Shown in pieces: positions 8,837 through 17,477 of a stretch of DNA of 64,000 bases; within the stretch, counting starts at the first letter, position 1, and each line of letters starts with the position of its first letter. The DNA is from Arthrobacter oryzae (GTDB taxonomy: Bacteria > Actinomycetota > Actinomycetes > Actinomycetales > Micrococcaceae): positions 326,281-390,280 of the forward strand of contig NZ_JAUSSM010000005.1 in the NCBI RefSeq assembly GCF_030812315.1, in the 5' to 3' direction. The notes under the pieces were generated by a model. That model saw only the letters and a program-made list of their open reading frames with translations. It searched no databases and was not told where the DNA came from. The translations under genes were made by a program, and so were the position numbers.

Positions 8837-9269
8837 CCGGCACGGGCCTTCACCCGTCCCGCAGCGACGCAGGTAATCACCTTCCGCTCAGTGCGCCGTC
8901 CTGCCCTGATTGTCCGGCCGGACGTGCTGCCCGTACTACTTGGAGTCCAGCAATGCTGATCATCTGAACCATGTCATCCGAACCCTGTCATCCGGACGGC
9001 GCCCGCCCGTGAACAGTCCCCTCCGGGGGAAACGCTCCGCGCGAGAGACCGTCCGCTGAACCTTTCGGTGTCACCGACGCCACCGCATCCTGCGCAACGG
9101 CGCCTGCCTGCCAGGCCGCCTGCGTAACCGTCCCTACCGCCGCCCGCTGCGCTGCAGCCGCCGGCACCCAGGAGCCCGAATGACCAATAGTCGTCAGCCC
9201 AGCGCGAATACCGCCCCGCAGACAAGTAATCAGCATTATTCTGAAGGTGTCGAATCTTCAAAGGAGAAC
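8837..9269 (+). promoter_or_regulatory. Long hflX leader, possible attenuator region
   Basis: 433 bases without a supported gene. They contain several stem-forming stretches: the TCCGGCCGGA palindrome near 8911, a TCCCC/GGGGGA hairpin near 9018-9031, and GGACGG/CCGTCC arms around 8994 and 9049. There are also two more tiny frames (MLII at 8953-8967, a 13-residue frame at 8971-9012) and a promoter-like AT-rich patch (TATTCT, about 9236). An in-frame ATG at 9180 with AGGAG could extend HflX, but third-position GC drops sharply there, so I treat it as leader. No folding calculation was done. Confidence 0.4.
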
Positions 9270-10835
9270 ATGACCAACCAGCCCAACACCGGATCTGATT
9301 CAGCCTCCCAGGACATGAGTCCTGAGGAAATCCAGGCTGTCATCGACCGGATTCTGTCCAAGGATGTCCCTGCCCGCGCCGCATCCGCCCCGGAGGATTC
9401 ACGGGGAGTTTTGGGTTCGGCCCAGGCGATTTCCCGCCAGGACAGCGAGCACAGCATCTTCGACGGGGACCAGCAGGACCTCGAAGAACGCCGGGCCCTG
9501 CGCCGTACGGCAGGCCTGTCCACCGAACTCGAAGACGTCACTGAGGTTGAATACCGGCAGCTGCGCCTTGAACGTGTGGTCCTGGCCGGTCTGTGGACCG
9601 AAGGTACCCTTGCCGACGCCGAGAACTCCCTGCGCGAACTCGCCGCACTCGCGGAAACAGCCGGTTCGGAAGTGCTTGACGGCATCGTCCAGCGCCGCCA
9701 GAAACCCGACCCTGGCACCTTCCTCGGTTCCGGCAAGGCACAGGAGCTCAAAGACATCGTGATGTCCACGGGTGCCGACACCGTGGTGGTGGATGCCGAG
9801 CTGGCACCCTCGCAGCGGCGCGGACTTGAAGACATCGTGAAGGTCAAGGTCATCGACCGCACGGCCCTGATCCTGGATATCTTCGCCCAGCACGCCAAGA
9901 GCCGTGAAGGCAAGGCGCAAGTGGAGCTGGCGCAGCTTGAGTACCTGCTCCCCCGCCTGCGTGGCTGGGGCGAATCCATGTCCCGCCAGGCCGGTGGCCA
10001 GGTGGGCGGCGCAGGTGCCGGCATGGGTTCCCGTGGTCCCGGTGAAACCAAGATCGAACTGGACCGGCGCCGGATCCGCACCAGGATGGCCAAGCTGCGG
10101 CGTGAAATCGCCGCCATGAAGCCGGCGCGGGAAACCAAGCGGGCCAACCGGCGTCGTAATTCCGTGCCGTCCGTTGCCATCGCCGGGTACACGAACGCCG
10201 GAAAGTCCTCGCTCCTAAACCGGCTGACCGACGCCGGTGTCCTGGTGGAGAACGCCCTGTTCGCGACACTGGATCCAACCGTGCGCAAGGCGGAAACCTC
10301 CGACGGCCTGGGCTACACCCTGGCCGACACCGTGGGCTTCGTCCGGTCCCTTCCCACGCAGCTGGTGGAAGCCTTCCGCTCCACCTTGGAGGAAGTGGCA
10401 GACGCGGACCTCATCCTGCACGTGGTGGATGTTTCGCATCCCGATCCGGAGGGCCAGATCGCCGCGGTCCGTTCCGTGTTCAGCGAAGTGGACGCCCGCA
10501 AGGTCCCGGAAATCATCGTGCTGAACAAGGTTGACGCCGCGGACCCGTTCGTGGTGGAACGCCTGAAGCAGCGCGAACCCCGCCATGTGGTGGTGTCCGC
10601 ACGCACAGGGCAGGGCATCGCTGAGCTCCTGAAGGCGATCAGCGAGGCCATCCCGCGGCCGAGCGTCAAGATGGAACTGCTGATTCCCTACCACCGCGGC
10701 GACCTGATCAGTAAGCTCCACGAAGCGGACGCCGAGATCCTTCGGCTTGAGCATGAGGAAGAGGGCACCCGTGCCCTCGTCATGGTGCGCGAGGGGCTAG
10801 CCTCTGAACTGGAATCCTTCATCAGCAATGTCTGA
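9270..10835 (+). CDS. hflX: GTPase HflX, ribosome-splitting factor
   Basis: GTPase that binds the 50S subunit and splits stalled ribosomes. In mycobacteria homologues protect against macrolides and lincosamides. Visible parts are the HflX N-terminal domain (VVLAGLWTEGTLADAENSLREL...RQKPDPGTFLGSGKAQEL), the glycine-rich linker (GQVGGAGAGMGSRGPGETKIELDRR), G1 AGYTNAGKSSLLN, G3 DTVGF, G4 NKVD, and a C-terminal domain. ATG 9270 is preceded by AAAGGAGAAC, an excellent ribosome site, giving 521 residues. An upstream ATG (9180, AGGAG) would add 30 residues of non-genome-like codon use. The gene overlaps the downstream helicase gene by 8 bp. Confidence 0.95.
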   Translation: MTNQPNTGSDSASQDMSPEEIQAVIDRILSKDVPARAASAPEDSRGVLGSAQAISRQDSEHSIFDGDQQDLEERRALRRTAGLSTELEDVTEVEYRQLRLERVVLAGLWTEGTLADAENSLRELAALAETAGSEVLDGIVQRRQKPDPGTFLGSGKAQELKDIVMSTGADTVVVDAELAPSQRRGLEDIVKVKVIDRTALILDIFAQHAKSREGKAQVELAQLEYLLPRLRGWGESMSRQAGGQVGGAGAGMGSRGPGETKIELDRRRIRTRMAKLRREIAAMKPARETKRANRRRNSVPSVAIAGYTNAGKSSLLNRLTDAGVLVENALFATLDPTVRKAETSDGLGYTLADTVGFVRSLPTQLVEAFRSTLEEVADADLILHVVDVSHPDPEGQIAAVRSVFSEVDARKVPEIIVLNKVDAADPFVVERLKQREPRHVVVSARTGQGIAELLKAISEAIPRPSVKMELLIPYHRGDLISKLHEADAEILRLEHEEEGTRALVMVREGLASELESFISNV

Positions 10836-12885
10836 TCCCGGGGCCGGAGAAACCAGCGGCTCCGCCGGCGAGCAGTTCGTCATCGAGCTGCTCGACCGGG
10901 CGGTTTCCGGCATGGGCGGACAGAGCCGCAGCGGCCAGCACGAGATGGCCCGGCAGGTGGCGCGCGCTATCGACAGCGGCGACCACCTGCTGGTCCAGGC
11001 CGGAACAGGCACCGGTAAGTCCCTTGCTTACCTCATTCCGCTGATTGCCCACTCATTGGTCAGCGACAAACCCACCCTCGTCTCCACGGCCACCCTTGCC
11101 CTCCAGACGCAGATTGTGGGCCGGGACCTCCCGAGACTGCTGGAAACCATCACGCCCGCCCTTGACCGTCCCGTCAAGGTCGCACTCGTCAAGGGCCGGT
11201 CCAACTACGTCTGCCGGCACAAGCTCGACGGCGGGTTCCCGTCCGAGGAACCGTCGGAAGGACAGCTCTTCTCGCTGGGAGAGGACACCAGCGTCCCGCA
11301 CTTCGCCGCTTCGATGGGCGGCCCTGCATCGCAGCTGGGCAAGGAAGTGGTCCGGCTGCGCGAGTGGGCGGAGAAGACGGCGTCGGGGGACCGCGACGAG
11401 CTGATGCCCGGTGTGACGGACCGTGCCTGGCGGCAGGTGTCCGTGACGTCGATGGAATGCCTCGGGGCTCAGAAATGCCCCATGGCTGCCGAGTGCTTCA
11501 GCGAACTGGCCCGTCAGAACGCGGCCGAAGCCGACGTCGTGGTCACCAACCACGCCATGCTGGCCGTCAGCGCCTTCGAAGGCCTCGCCGTGCTGCCTGA
11601 GTACGACGTCGTGGTGGTTGACGAGGCCCACGAGCTGCAGGACAGGGTTACGGGAGCTGTTTCCGGCCAGCTGTCTGTGGCCATGGTCCACGCCGCCGCG
11701 TCGGGTGCCCGCAAAAACACCGGTATCACGGTTGATGCGCTCAACAACGCTGCCGCGAACCTCGAGCTGGCCATCGCCGGAGTTCCTTCCGGCCTTCTGC
11801 CCAACGGCCTCAACGACGAACAGCTCGACTGTGTGGACCAGTTGCGGGAAGCCTGCCGCGCTGCCCTTTCGGACTCCAAAGGGGACAGTTCCAACACGGC
11901 CGACGGCGGGCGCCAGCTTGCGCGCTCACGCCTTATGGTCATCCTCGAGCTTTGTGAACGCCTGATTGCCGCCCGGGAAAACCGGGAGGTGGTCTGGTTC
12001 TCGCGGGCCAGCACCTTTGACCCGCAGCAGGGCTACTCGCAGCCTGATGACGCCGCACCGGCCCTTATCAATATTGCCCCCCTGAGCGTGGCCGGGAAGC
12101 TGCGCGAGGGGCTTTTCGCGGGCCATACAGTGGTCCTCACGTCGGCCACCCTCGCCATCGGATCGGCGTTCGAGCCTGCCGCGGGAGGGCTTGGTCTGGT
12201 GGGGCCCGGGGCGCCCAGCTGGACCGGGGTGGACGTCGGATCCCCGTTCGATTATCCAAAGCAGGGCATCCTCTACGTTGCCAGCCACCTGCCAAAGCCT
12301 GGCCGCGGGACGTCGCCGGAGGCGCTTGACGAACTGGAGAAGCTGATCCGGGCCTCCGGCGGCGGGGCACTGTGCCTCTTTTCATCCCGGCGGGCCGCGG
12401 AGGACGCGGCCGAGGCCATGCGGCCGCGCCTGGATGTCAGCATCCTTTGCCAGGGCGAATCCACCATGACGGCCCTGGTACGCCAGTTTGCCGACGAACC
12501 GGACACATGCCTTTTCGGCACCATGTCGTTGTGGCAGGGGGTCGATGTTCCCGGCGGTTCATGCAGGCTGGTGGTCATCGACCGGATTCCGTTCCCCCGG
12601 CCCGACGATCCCCTCATGACAGCCCGCTCCAGGGCGGTGGCGCAGGCGGGCGGCAACGGGTTTATGTCGGTGTCGGCCACGCATGCAGCTATCCGGCTGG
12701 CCCAGGGGGCAGGCCGGCTGATCCGTTCCACGGGGGATAAGGGCGTAGTGGCTGTCCTTGATTCCCGGCTGTCCACGGAACGCTACGGGGGCTTCCTCCG
12801 GGCCGCCCTGCCGCCGTTCTGGCCGACCACCGATCCCGCGATCGCGGTAGCGGCGCTGAGCCGGCTGGCGAAGGCCCCCGCGTAG
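10828..12885 (+). CDS. ATP-dependent DNA helicase, DinG/XPD-like
   Basis: Superfamily 2 5'-3' helicase with an iron-sulfur cluster. Walker A is AGTGTGKSLAYLIP at about residue 58, and the DEAH box is VVVDEAHELQD. Four cysteines fit the FeS site: NYVCRHKL and then CLGAQKCPMAAEC. The C-terminal helicase motifs FGTMSLWQGVDVPG and QGAGRLIRS are intact. DinG-type enzymes unwind R-loops and other roadblocks during repair. The start overlaps hflX by 8 bp in another frame, so the two are coupled. No SOS box of its own is visible. Confidence 0.92.
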   Translation: MSDPGAGETSGSAGEQFVIELLDRAVSGMGGQSRSGQHEMARQVARAIDSGDHLLVQAGTGTGKSLAYLIPLIAHSLVSDKPTLVSTATLALQTQIVGRDLPRLLETITPALDRPVKVALVKGRSNYVCRHKLDGGFPSEEPSEGQLFSLGEDTSVPHFAASMGGPASQLGKEVVRLREWAEKTASGDRDELMPGVTDRAWRQVSVTSMECLGAQKCPMAAECFSELARQNAAEADVVVTNHAMLAVSAFEGLAVLPEYDVVVVDEAHELQDRVTGAVSGQLSVAMVHAAASGARKNTGITVDALNNAAANLELAIAGVPSGLLPNGLNDEQLDCVDQLREACRAALSDSKGDSSNTADGGRQLARSRLMVILELCERLIAARENREVVWFSRASTFDPQQGYSQPDDAAPALINIAPLSVAGKLREGLFAGHTVVLTSATLAIGSAFEPAAGGLGLVGPGAPSWTGVDVGSPFDYPKQGILYVASHLPKPGRGTSPEALDELEKLIRASGGGALCLFSSRRAAEDAAEAMRPRLDVSILCQGESTMTALVRQFADEPDTCLFGTMSLWQGVDVPGGSCRLVVIDRIPFPRPDDPLMTARSRAVAQAGGNGFMSVSATHAAIRLAQGAGRLIRSTGDKGVVAVLDSRLSTERYGGFLRAALPPFWPTTDPAIAVAALSRLAKAPA

Positions 12886-12979
12886 TCCGGGCTGCCCGCT
12901 GACGCAGGGGAGCTTCAGCCGGCGCCGGAGGGGCGTCAGCCCCGGCCGGGCCGGCCGCCCAACAGCGGCCGGAGCCGGG

Positions 12980-13729
12980 CTACAGCGAGCGGAGAACCGA
13001 AACGACCTTGCCCATGATGTTGGCGTGGTCGCCGAGGATGGGCTCGTATTGCGTGTTCTGCGGCAGCAGCCAGGTGTGGCCGTCACGCTGGCGGAACGTC
13101 TTGACCGTGGCTTCATCATCGAGCAGGGCGGCCACAATGTCGCCGTTGGCGGCATCGCTCTGCCGGCGGACCACAACCCAGTCGCCGTCGCAGATTGCCG
13201 CGTCGATCATGGAGTCGCCGGTTACCTTCAGCATAAAAAGCTCGCCGTGGCCGACGAGCTGCCGGGGCAGGGGCATGACGTCCTCAACCACCTGGTCCGC
13301 CAGGATGGGGCCGCCTGCCGCGATCCGGCCCACCAGGGGAACCATGGCCGTGTCCGTGGCCGTGGCCAGTTCGGAAACGGACAGCCCGCCAATGGTGCGT
13401 AGCCGTGCAGGCTTCTCCACGCCGGAAATCTTGGTGGTTCCCTCGTCCAGGGTCAGCGGCATCAGCACTTCCATCGCGCGCGGACGCTTGGGGTCACGCC
13501 GGAGGTAACCCAGCTTCTCGAGCTGTGACAGCTGATGGGTGACGCTGGAGAGGCTGGCCAGGCCCACAGTGTCGCCGATTTCACGCATTGACGGCGGATA
13601 GCCGTTGTCATTGACGGACCGCTGGATGGTTTCCAGAATCTTCTTCTGCCGCACCGTGAGGCCCTTGGGCTTCGCTGGTGACTGCTGGCTCCGCTGCGTA
13701 GCCCTGCCGCCGGTGGCTTGTGCTGCCAT
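12980..13729 (-). CDS. lexA: SOS repressor LexA
   Basis: Represses the SOS regulon until RecA-stimulated self-cleavage. It has an N-terminal winged helix ([53 protein letters not shown]) and a C-terminal S24 peptidase domain. The Ala-Gly cleavage bond is in RIAAGG (138-139), with catalytic Ser173 in GDSMID and Lys210 in ATVKTF. The frame runs further upstream, but the ATG at 13729 gives the family-like start [10 protein letters not shown] and 249 residues. Upstream codons are not conserved-looking and run toward the operators. Three SOS boxes lie in the divergent region with the LysM gene. Confidence 0.97.
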   Translation of the reverse strand: MAAQATGGRATQRSQQSPAKPKGLTVRQKKILETIQRSVNDNGYPPSMREIGDTVGLASLSSVTHQLSQLEKLGYLRRDPKRPRAMEVLMPLTLDEGTTKISGVEKPARLRTIGGLSVSELATATDTAMVPLVGRIAAGGPILADQVVEDVMPLPRQLVGHGELFMLKVTGDSMIDAAICDGDWVVVRRQSDAANGDIVAALLDDEATVKTFRQRDGHTWLLPQNTQYEPILGDHANIMGKVVSVLRSL

Positions 13730-13870
13730 GTTCGCCAACGCCTTTCCGTTCCACCCGGCCTCCGTGGCTGCAGCTGCCGGGAACTTCCGGCCTGAAAATG
13801 TCAGACCCTGCTGATCAACTGCAGAAGTGGTTGTTCTGTAGCTCAAACGTAGGCCAGCCCCACAGGTTTT

Positions 13871-13886
13871 TCAAACATTTGTTCTA
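13871..13886. promoter_or_regulatory. LexA box, lexA-proximal
   Basis: TCAAACATTTGTTCTA fits TCGAAC-N4-GTTCGA at 10 of 12 positions. It lies 142 bp upstream of the lexA ATG and is suited to lexA autoregulation. Confidence 0.75.
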
Positions 13887-13937
13887 GTGAGTCTCGACAA
13901 TGTTCGTTAATAAGTGCTAGAACAGAACCAGCAAAGT

Positions 13938-13953
13938 TCGAATATGTGTTCTA
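13938..13953. promoter_or_regulatory. LexA box, lexA/LysM intergenic
   Basis: TCGAATATGTGTTCTA matches the SOS consensus at 10 of 12 specified positions. It lies between lexA and the LysM gene. Confidence 0.8.
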
Positions 13954-13967
13954 GTCGCAAGCTCAGT

Positions 13968-13983
13968 TCGATTGTATGTTCGA
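13968..13983. promoter_or_regulatory. LexA box, LysM-proximal
   Basis: TCGATTGTATGTTCGA matches at 10 of 12 positions with a perfect right half. It is 73 bp upstream of the LysM gene start and 30 bp centre-to-centre from the neighbouring box. Confidence 0.8.
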
Positions 13984-14055
13984 AGGTCGGAACGGGCGGA
14001 TGGCATCTTTGGGAACATGCCGGGCGGCACAGTCAGGTCCAGGAGGGCTCAGTTC

Positions 14056-14508
14056 ATGTCAGCAACAAGCGCTATTCAGGGTTGGGGTCATCAGCGTTCG
14101 GGGGAACAGCGTTCCACGGGCCGGGTAGACCAAGGCTCCGGGATGCAGGGCTTCCAGTGGGAGGATCGTCCCGCCGGAAAGGCCCGTTCCTCCCAGCCGC
14201 CGCTCCGCCTGACCCGCAGGGGCCGTATCGTCCTGGTCGGGCTCCCGCTCGTCCTGTTGGCCGTGATGCTCATTTCACTGGCCGGCTTCCTCAACTCCCC
14301 GGCCAAGGCTGCGGATTCCGTGTCCGAGCTGTCGCTGACTCCCACCGTGTCGGTCACGGTCCAGCCGGGGGAGTCCCTGTGGGGAATTGCCGGAGCCGTA
14401 GCGCCGGAGCGTGATCCCAGGGACGTAGTGGCCGACATCGTCCAGCTCAACAACCTTGAAGGCGGCAAGGTCATGCCGGGCCAGCAGATCTTTGTACCCT
14501 CGAAATAG
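14056..14508 (+). CDS. SOS-linked LysM membrane protein, probable cell-division suppressor
   Basis: A 150-residue protein with a hydrophilic N-terminus, one membrane helix at about residues 60-82 (IVLVGLPLVLLAVMLISLAGFL) and an extracellular LysM domain (VTVQPGESLWGIAGAV...NNLEGGKVMPGQQIFVPS). LysM proteins divergent from lexA are B. subtilis YneA, M. tuberculosis Rv2719c/ChiZ and, by position, corynebacterial DivS; these delay division during DNA damage. The start at 14056 is chosen because AGGAGG lies nine bases upstream; a longer in-frame ATG at 13972 would lie inside an SOS box. Function is inferred from domain, position and operators. Confidence 0.85.
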   Translation: MSATSAIQGWGHQRSGEQRSTGRVDQGSGMQGFQWEDRPAGKARSSQPPLRLTRRGRIVLVGLPLVLLAVMLISLAGFLNSPAKAADSVSELSLTPTVSVTVQPGESLWGIAGAVAPERDPRDVVADIVQLNNLEGGKVMPGQQIFVPSK

Positions 14509-14657
14509 GGCAAGCGCCCGGCCGCGTCCGTGGACTTCGATGCCGTGCCCGTCGTGGCCCTCGACCTAATAAGCGGAATCCCTGGCCAGCCATGCGCGGG
14601 CGGGCCGGCAAGCGTCACAGTTTCAGTGGCCCGGCCACCCTCACTTAAACTGTTGAA

Positions 14658-15776
14658 GTGACCGACCAGCTAGAGCGACTGAACCGACTTCCCCTCCGGA
14701 CCAACCTGCGGGGCCTCACCCCTTATGGAGCGCCGCAGCTGGACGTTCCCATCCTGCTCAACGTCAACGAAAACACCCATGGCGTTCCGGCAGATGTCCT
14801 CGCGGCCATTTCCGAGGCCGTGACCGCGGCAGCCGCGGGTCTGAACCGCTATCCGGACCGTGAGTTCACCGAACTCCGCGAACGGCTCGCTGAGTATCTG
14901 GGCCACGGCCTGGGAGCCGAGAACATTTGGGCCGCCAATGGTTCCAATGAAGTGCTCCAGCAGATTCTCCAGGCATTCGGCGGCCCGGGACGCACCGCCC
15001 TGGGGTTCCCGCCCACGTACTCCATGTACCCCCTCCTGGCGAGCGGGACGGACACCGAATACATCGTCGGCCAGCGAGCGGACGACTACGGCCTCAGCGC
15101 CGAATCAGCGGCACGGCAGGTCAAGGAACTGCAGCCCAATATCGTTTTCCTGTGCTCGCCCAACAATCCCACCGGAACTGGCCTGGGACTGGATGTGGTT
15201 GAGGCTGTGTATGCCGCCGGCGAGGCCAGCCAGACGGTTGTTATCGTTGACGAGGCCTACCACGAATTCGCCCACGACGGTACGCCGAGCGCACTCACGC
15301 TCCTTCCCGGCCGTGAGCGCCTGATCGTGTCCCGCACCATGAGCAAGGCCTTTGCCCTCGCCGGGGCGCGGCTTGGCTACATGGCAGCCGCCCCCGAAGT
15401 TACTGATGCGCTGCGCCTGGTGCGGCTGCCGTACCACCTGTCCGCCATCACCCAGGCCACGGCCCTGGCCGCGCTGACCCACCGCGAAGCCCTCATGGCC
15501 GATGTCGAGGACATCAAACTGCAGCGCGACCGGATCGTCACAGAGCTGACGCGGATGGGCCTTAAGCCCGCAGCCTCCGATTCCAACTACGTCTTCTTCG
15601 GCGGCCTGGAGAACCCGCACGAGGTCTGGCAGGGACTGCTGGACGCCGGCGTCCTGATCCGCGACGTGGGGATCCCCGGCCACCTGCGCGTTACGGCCGG
15701 CACTGAGACGGAAACCACAGCCTTCCTGGAAGCCCTCGAACTGATCCTAACCGGGCAGCCCAGCGTCCCGGCCTAA
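14658..15776 (+). CDS. hisC: Histidinol-phosphate aminotransferase
   Basis: PLP enzyme that transaminates imidazole acetol phosphate to histidinol phosphate in histidine synthesis. The PLP-binding lysine lies in SRTMSKAFALAGARLGYM. FLCSPNNPTGTGL and VIVDEAYHEF are class II aminotransferase blocks. GTG start, 372 residues. It leads the hisC-hisB-hisH-hisA run. hisD, which often precedes hisC, is not in the 149 bp upstream or elsewhere in the window. Confidence 0.96.
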   Translation: MTDQLERLNRLPLRTNLRGLTPYGAPQLDVPILLNVNENTHGVPADVLAAISEAVTAAAAGLNRYPDREFTELRERLAEYLGHGLGAENIWAANGSNEVLQQILQAFGGPGRTALGFPPTYSMYPLLASGTDTEYIVGQRADDYGLSAESAARQVKELQPNIVFLCSPNNPTGTGLGLDVVEAVYAAGEASQTVVIVDEAYHEFAHDGTPSALTLLPGRERLIVSRTMSKAFALAGARLGYMAAAPEVTDALRLVRLPYHLSAITQATALAALTHREALMADVEDIKLQRDRIVTELTRMGLKPAASDSNYVFFGGLENPHEVWQGLLDAGVLIRDVGIPGHLRVTAGTETETTAFLEALELILTGQPSVPA

Positions 15777-15866
15777 ACTGGAATCAGACCCCACGTCACC
15801 CAGGTGCCCGGTTCTCACGACCCGGTACCCAGACTGTACTTCTCCTTCATCTAAAGGACACAACAC

Positions 15867-16493
15867 ATGAGCACCACCGGATCCATCGCTGCCGAGGCCC
15901 GGACCGCACGCATGGAGCGTGCCACGAGCGAATCGTCCGTGCTGGTCGAGATCAACCTTGACGGCACGGGCGTCTCGGACATCAGCACCTCGGTTCCGTT
16001 CTACGACCACATGCTGACGGCCCTGAGCAAGCACTCGCTCATCGACATGACGGTCAAGGCGACCGGTGACATCCACATCGACGTCCACCACACGGTGGAG
16101 GACGTGGCCATCACATTTGGCGAGGTCCTCCGCACGGCGCTTGGCAACAAGGCCGGGATCCGCCGGTTCGGCGAAGCCACGGTGCCCCTCGACGAAGCGC
16201 TGGCGCACGCCGTCGTTGACGTCTCCGGGCGCCCGTACCTTGTGCACGGCGGCGAGCCCGCAGGCCAGGAATACCACCTGATCGGCGGACACTTCACGGG
16301 TTCCCTGACCCGCCACGTCTTCGAGGCCATCACCCTGCACGCCGGCATCTGCCTGCACATGAATGTCATCGCCGGGCGGGACCCGCACCACATTGTGGAA
16401 GCCCAGTTCAAAGCCTTTGCACGTGCGCTGCGTGCAGCTGTGGAGCCGGATCCCCGCGTTGAAGGCATCCCCTCCACCAAGGGCGCGCTGTGA
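15867..16493 (+). CDS. hisB: Imidazoleglycerol-phosphate dehydratase
   Basis: Manganese enzyme for the sixth step of histidine synthesis. The two metal-binding repeats are visible as [17 protein letters not shown] with [11 protein letters not shown], and [18 protein letters not shown] with [29 protein letters not shown]. 208 residues, the stand-alone dehydratase without a phosphatase domain. The stop overlaps the hisH GTG by 4 bp. Confidence 0.97.
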   Translation: MSTTGSIAAEARTARMERATSESSVLVEINLDGTGVSDISTSVPFYDHMLTALSKHSLIDMTVKATGDIHIDVHHTVEDVAITFGEVLRTALGNKAGIRRFGEATVPLDEALAHAVVDVSGRPYLVHGGEPAGQEYHLIGGHFTGSLTRHVFEAITLHAGICLHMNVIAGRDPHHIVEAQFKAFARALRAAVEPDPRVEGIPSTKGAL

Positions 16494-17263
16494 CCGGCCC
16501 GATCCTCCAGGACGGGGCAATCCTGGATCCGGCCGGGAGCGCGAAGCCTGCGTCTCCCGAGGGCAAGCCCACCGTCACCGTGCTGGACTACGGTTCCGGC
16601 AACGTCCGCTCGGCGGTCCGTGCCCTCGAGCGGGCAGGCGCCGAGGTTATCCTCAGTGCCAAGCCGGAGGATGTCCTGAATGCTGACGGACTGCTGGTCC
16701 CCGGCGTGGGAGCCTTCGAAACGGTCATGCGCGAGCTCAAGGCAGTGGACGGCATCCGGATGATCGGCCGGCGCGTCGCCGGCGGCCGTCCCGTCCTCGG
16801 CATCTGCGTGGGCCTCCAGGTGCTGTTCGAAGCCGGCGTGGAGCACGGCACCGAAGCCGAGGGCATGGGGGAGTGGCCCGGCAAGGTGGAGCTGCTGCCG
16901 GCTGAAGTGGTTCCCCACATGGGCTGGAACACCGTGAAGGTTCCGGAAGGGTCCAGGCTCTTCGACGGGGTCGAAAACGAGCGCTTTTACTTCGTGCACT
17001 CCTACGGCGTCCAGCACTGGGACTTCGATGTCATTCAGCCGCGCATGGCAGCGCCGCTCGTCACCTGGTCCGAGCACGGCGCACCGTTCATCGCCGCCGT
17101 GGAGAACGGACCGTTGTGCGCCACCCAGTTCCACCCCGAAAAATCCGGCGACGCCGGTGCCCGGCTGCTCCGCAACTGGGTCAACGGCCTGCGCCGCGGC
17201 CATGGCCACGCCGCGGAGACAGCCACGCCGACAGCCACTGCCGCTACCGGACCGGCCGCCTAG
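16490..17263 (+). CDS. hisH: Imidazole glycerol phosphate synthase, glutaminase subunit
   Basis: Class I glutamine amidotransferase that supplies ammonia to HisF. The nucleophile Cys is in [11 protein letters not shown], and the His-Glu pair is in [16 protein letters not shown] start overlapping hisB. The protein has about 23 residues before the core ([13 protein letters not shown]) and a variable Ala/Thr-rich tail. Its partner hisF is not encoded in this window, so the synthase is completed from another locus. Confidence 0.95.
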   Translation: MTGPILQDGAILDPAGSAKPASPEGKPTVTVLDYGSGNVRSAVRALERAGAEVILSAKPEDVLNADGLLVPGVGAFETVMRELKAVDGIRMIGRRVAGGRPVLGICVGLQVLFEAGVEHGTEAEGMGEWPGKVELLPAEVVPHMGWNTVKVPEGSRLFDGVENERFYFVHSYGVQHWDFDVIQPRMAAPLVTWSEHGAPFIAAVENGPLCATQFHPEKSGDAGARLLRNWVNGLRRGHGHAAETATPTATAATGPAA

Positions 17264-17422
17264 ATGTGGTCGATTGTCCTGATGGCCCTCGCCGGCCTCC
17301 TGGTTGGCGGGGCGTTGTCCTTCAGGCAGCAGCACAAGCCGCTCTGGACCCAGATCGTTTTCTACGTACTGGCCGGAATGTCGCTGCTGGCTGCCTCCCT
17401 GCTTACCCTGCCGGCGAACTAG
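17264..17422 (+). CDS. Small two-helix membrane protein between hisH and hisA
   Basis: 52 residues: MWSIVLMALAGLLVGGALSF, a short basic/polar turn with two Gln, two His-Lys and a Trp, then IVFYVLAGMSLLAASLLTLP. The ATG directly abuts the hisH stop (TAG-ATG), there is genome-like codon use, and hisA follows 55 bp later, so it is probably real and co-expressed. No known function. A role specific to histidine synthesis is not implied by sequence. Short length explains why gene callers may skip it. Confidence 0.75.
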   Translation: MWSIVLMALAGLLVGGALSFRQQHKPLWTQIVFYVLAGMSLLAASLLTLPAN

Positions 17423-17477
17423 CCCGGCCGGCACTTCCCGATCAACGCAGCTCTACTAACAACCTGAGGACCCGAAG

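Noticed and set aside
8974..9261. Minus-strand frames of about 80-95 codons in the hflX leader
   Set aside because: No ribosome site, no domain, and Gly/Ala/Arg-rich translation typical of random GC-rich DNA.
9180..9269. N-terminal extension of HflX from ATG 9180
   Set aside because: It has an AGGAG, but third-codon GC is only about half against the much higher value usual here, and a better ribosome site sits at ATG 9270. Kept as a possible alternative only.
16001..17434. A 477-codon minus-strand frame across hisB-hisH
   Set aside because: Low-complexity His/Gly/Arg-rich translation with no family features, fully antisense to two clear enzymes.
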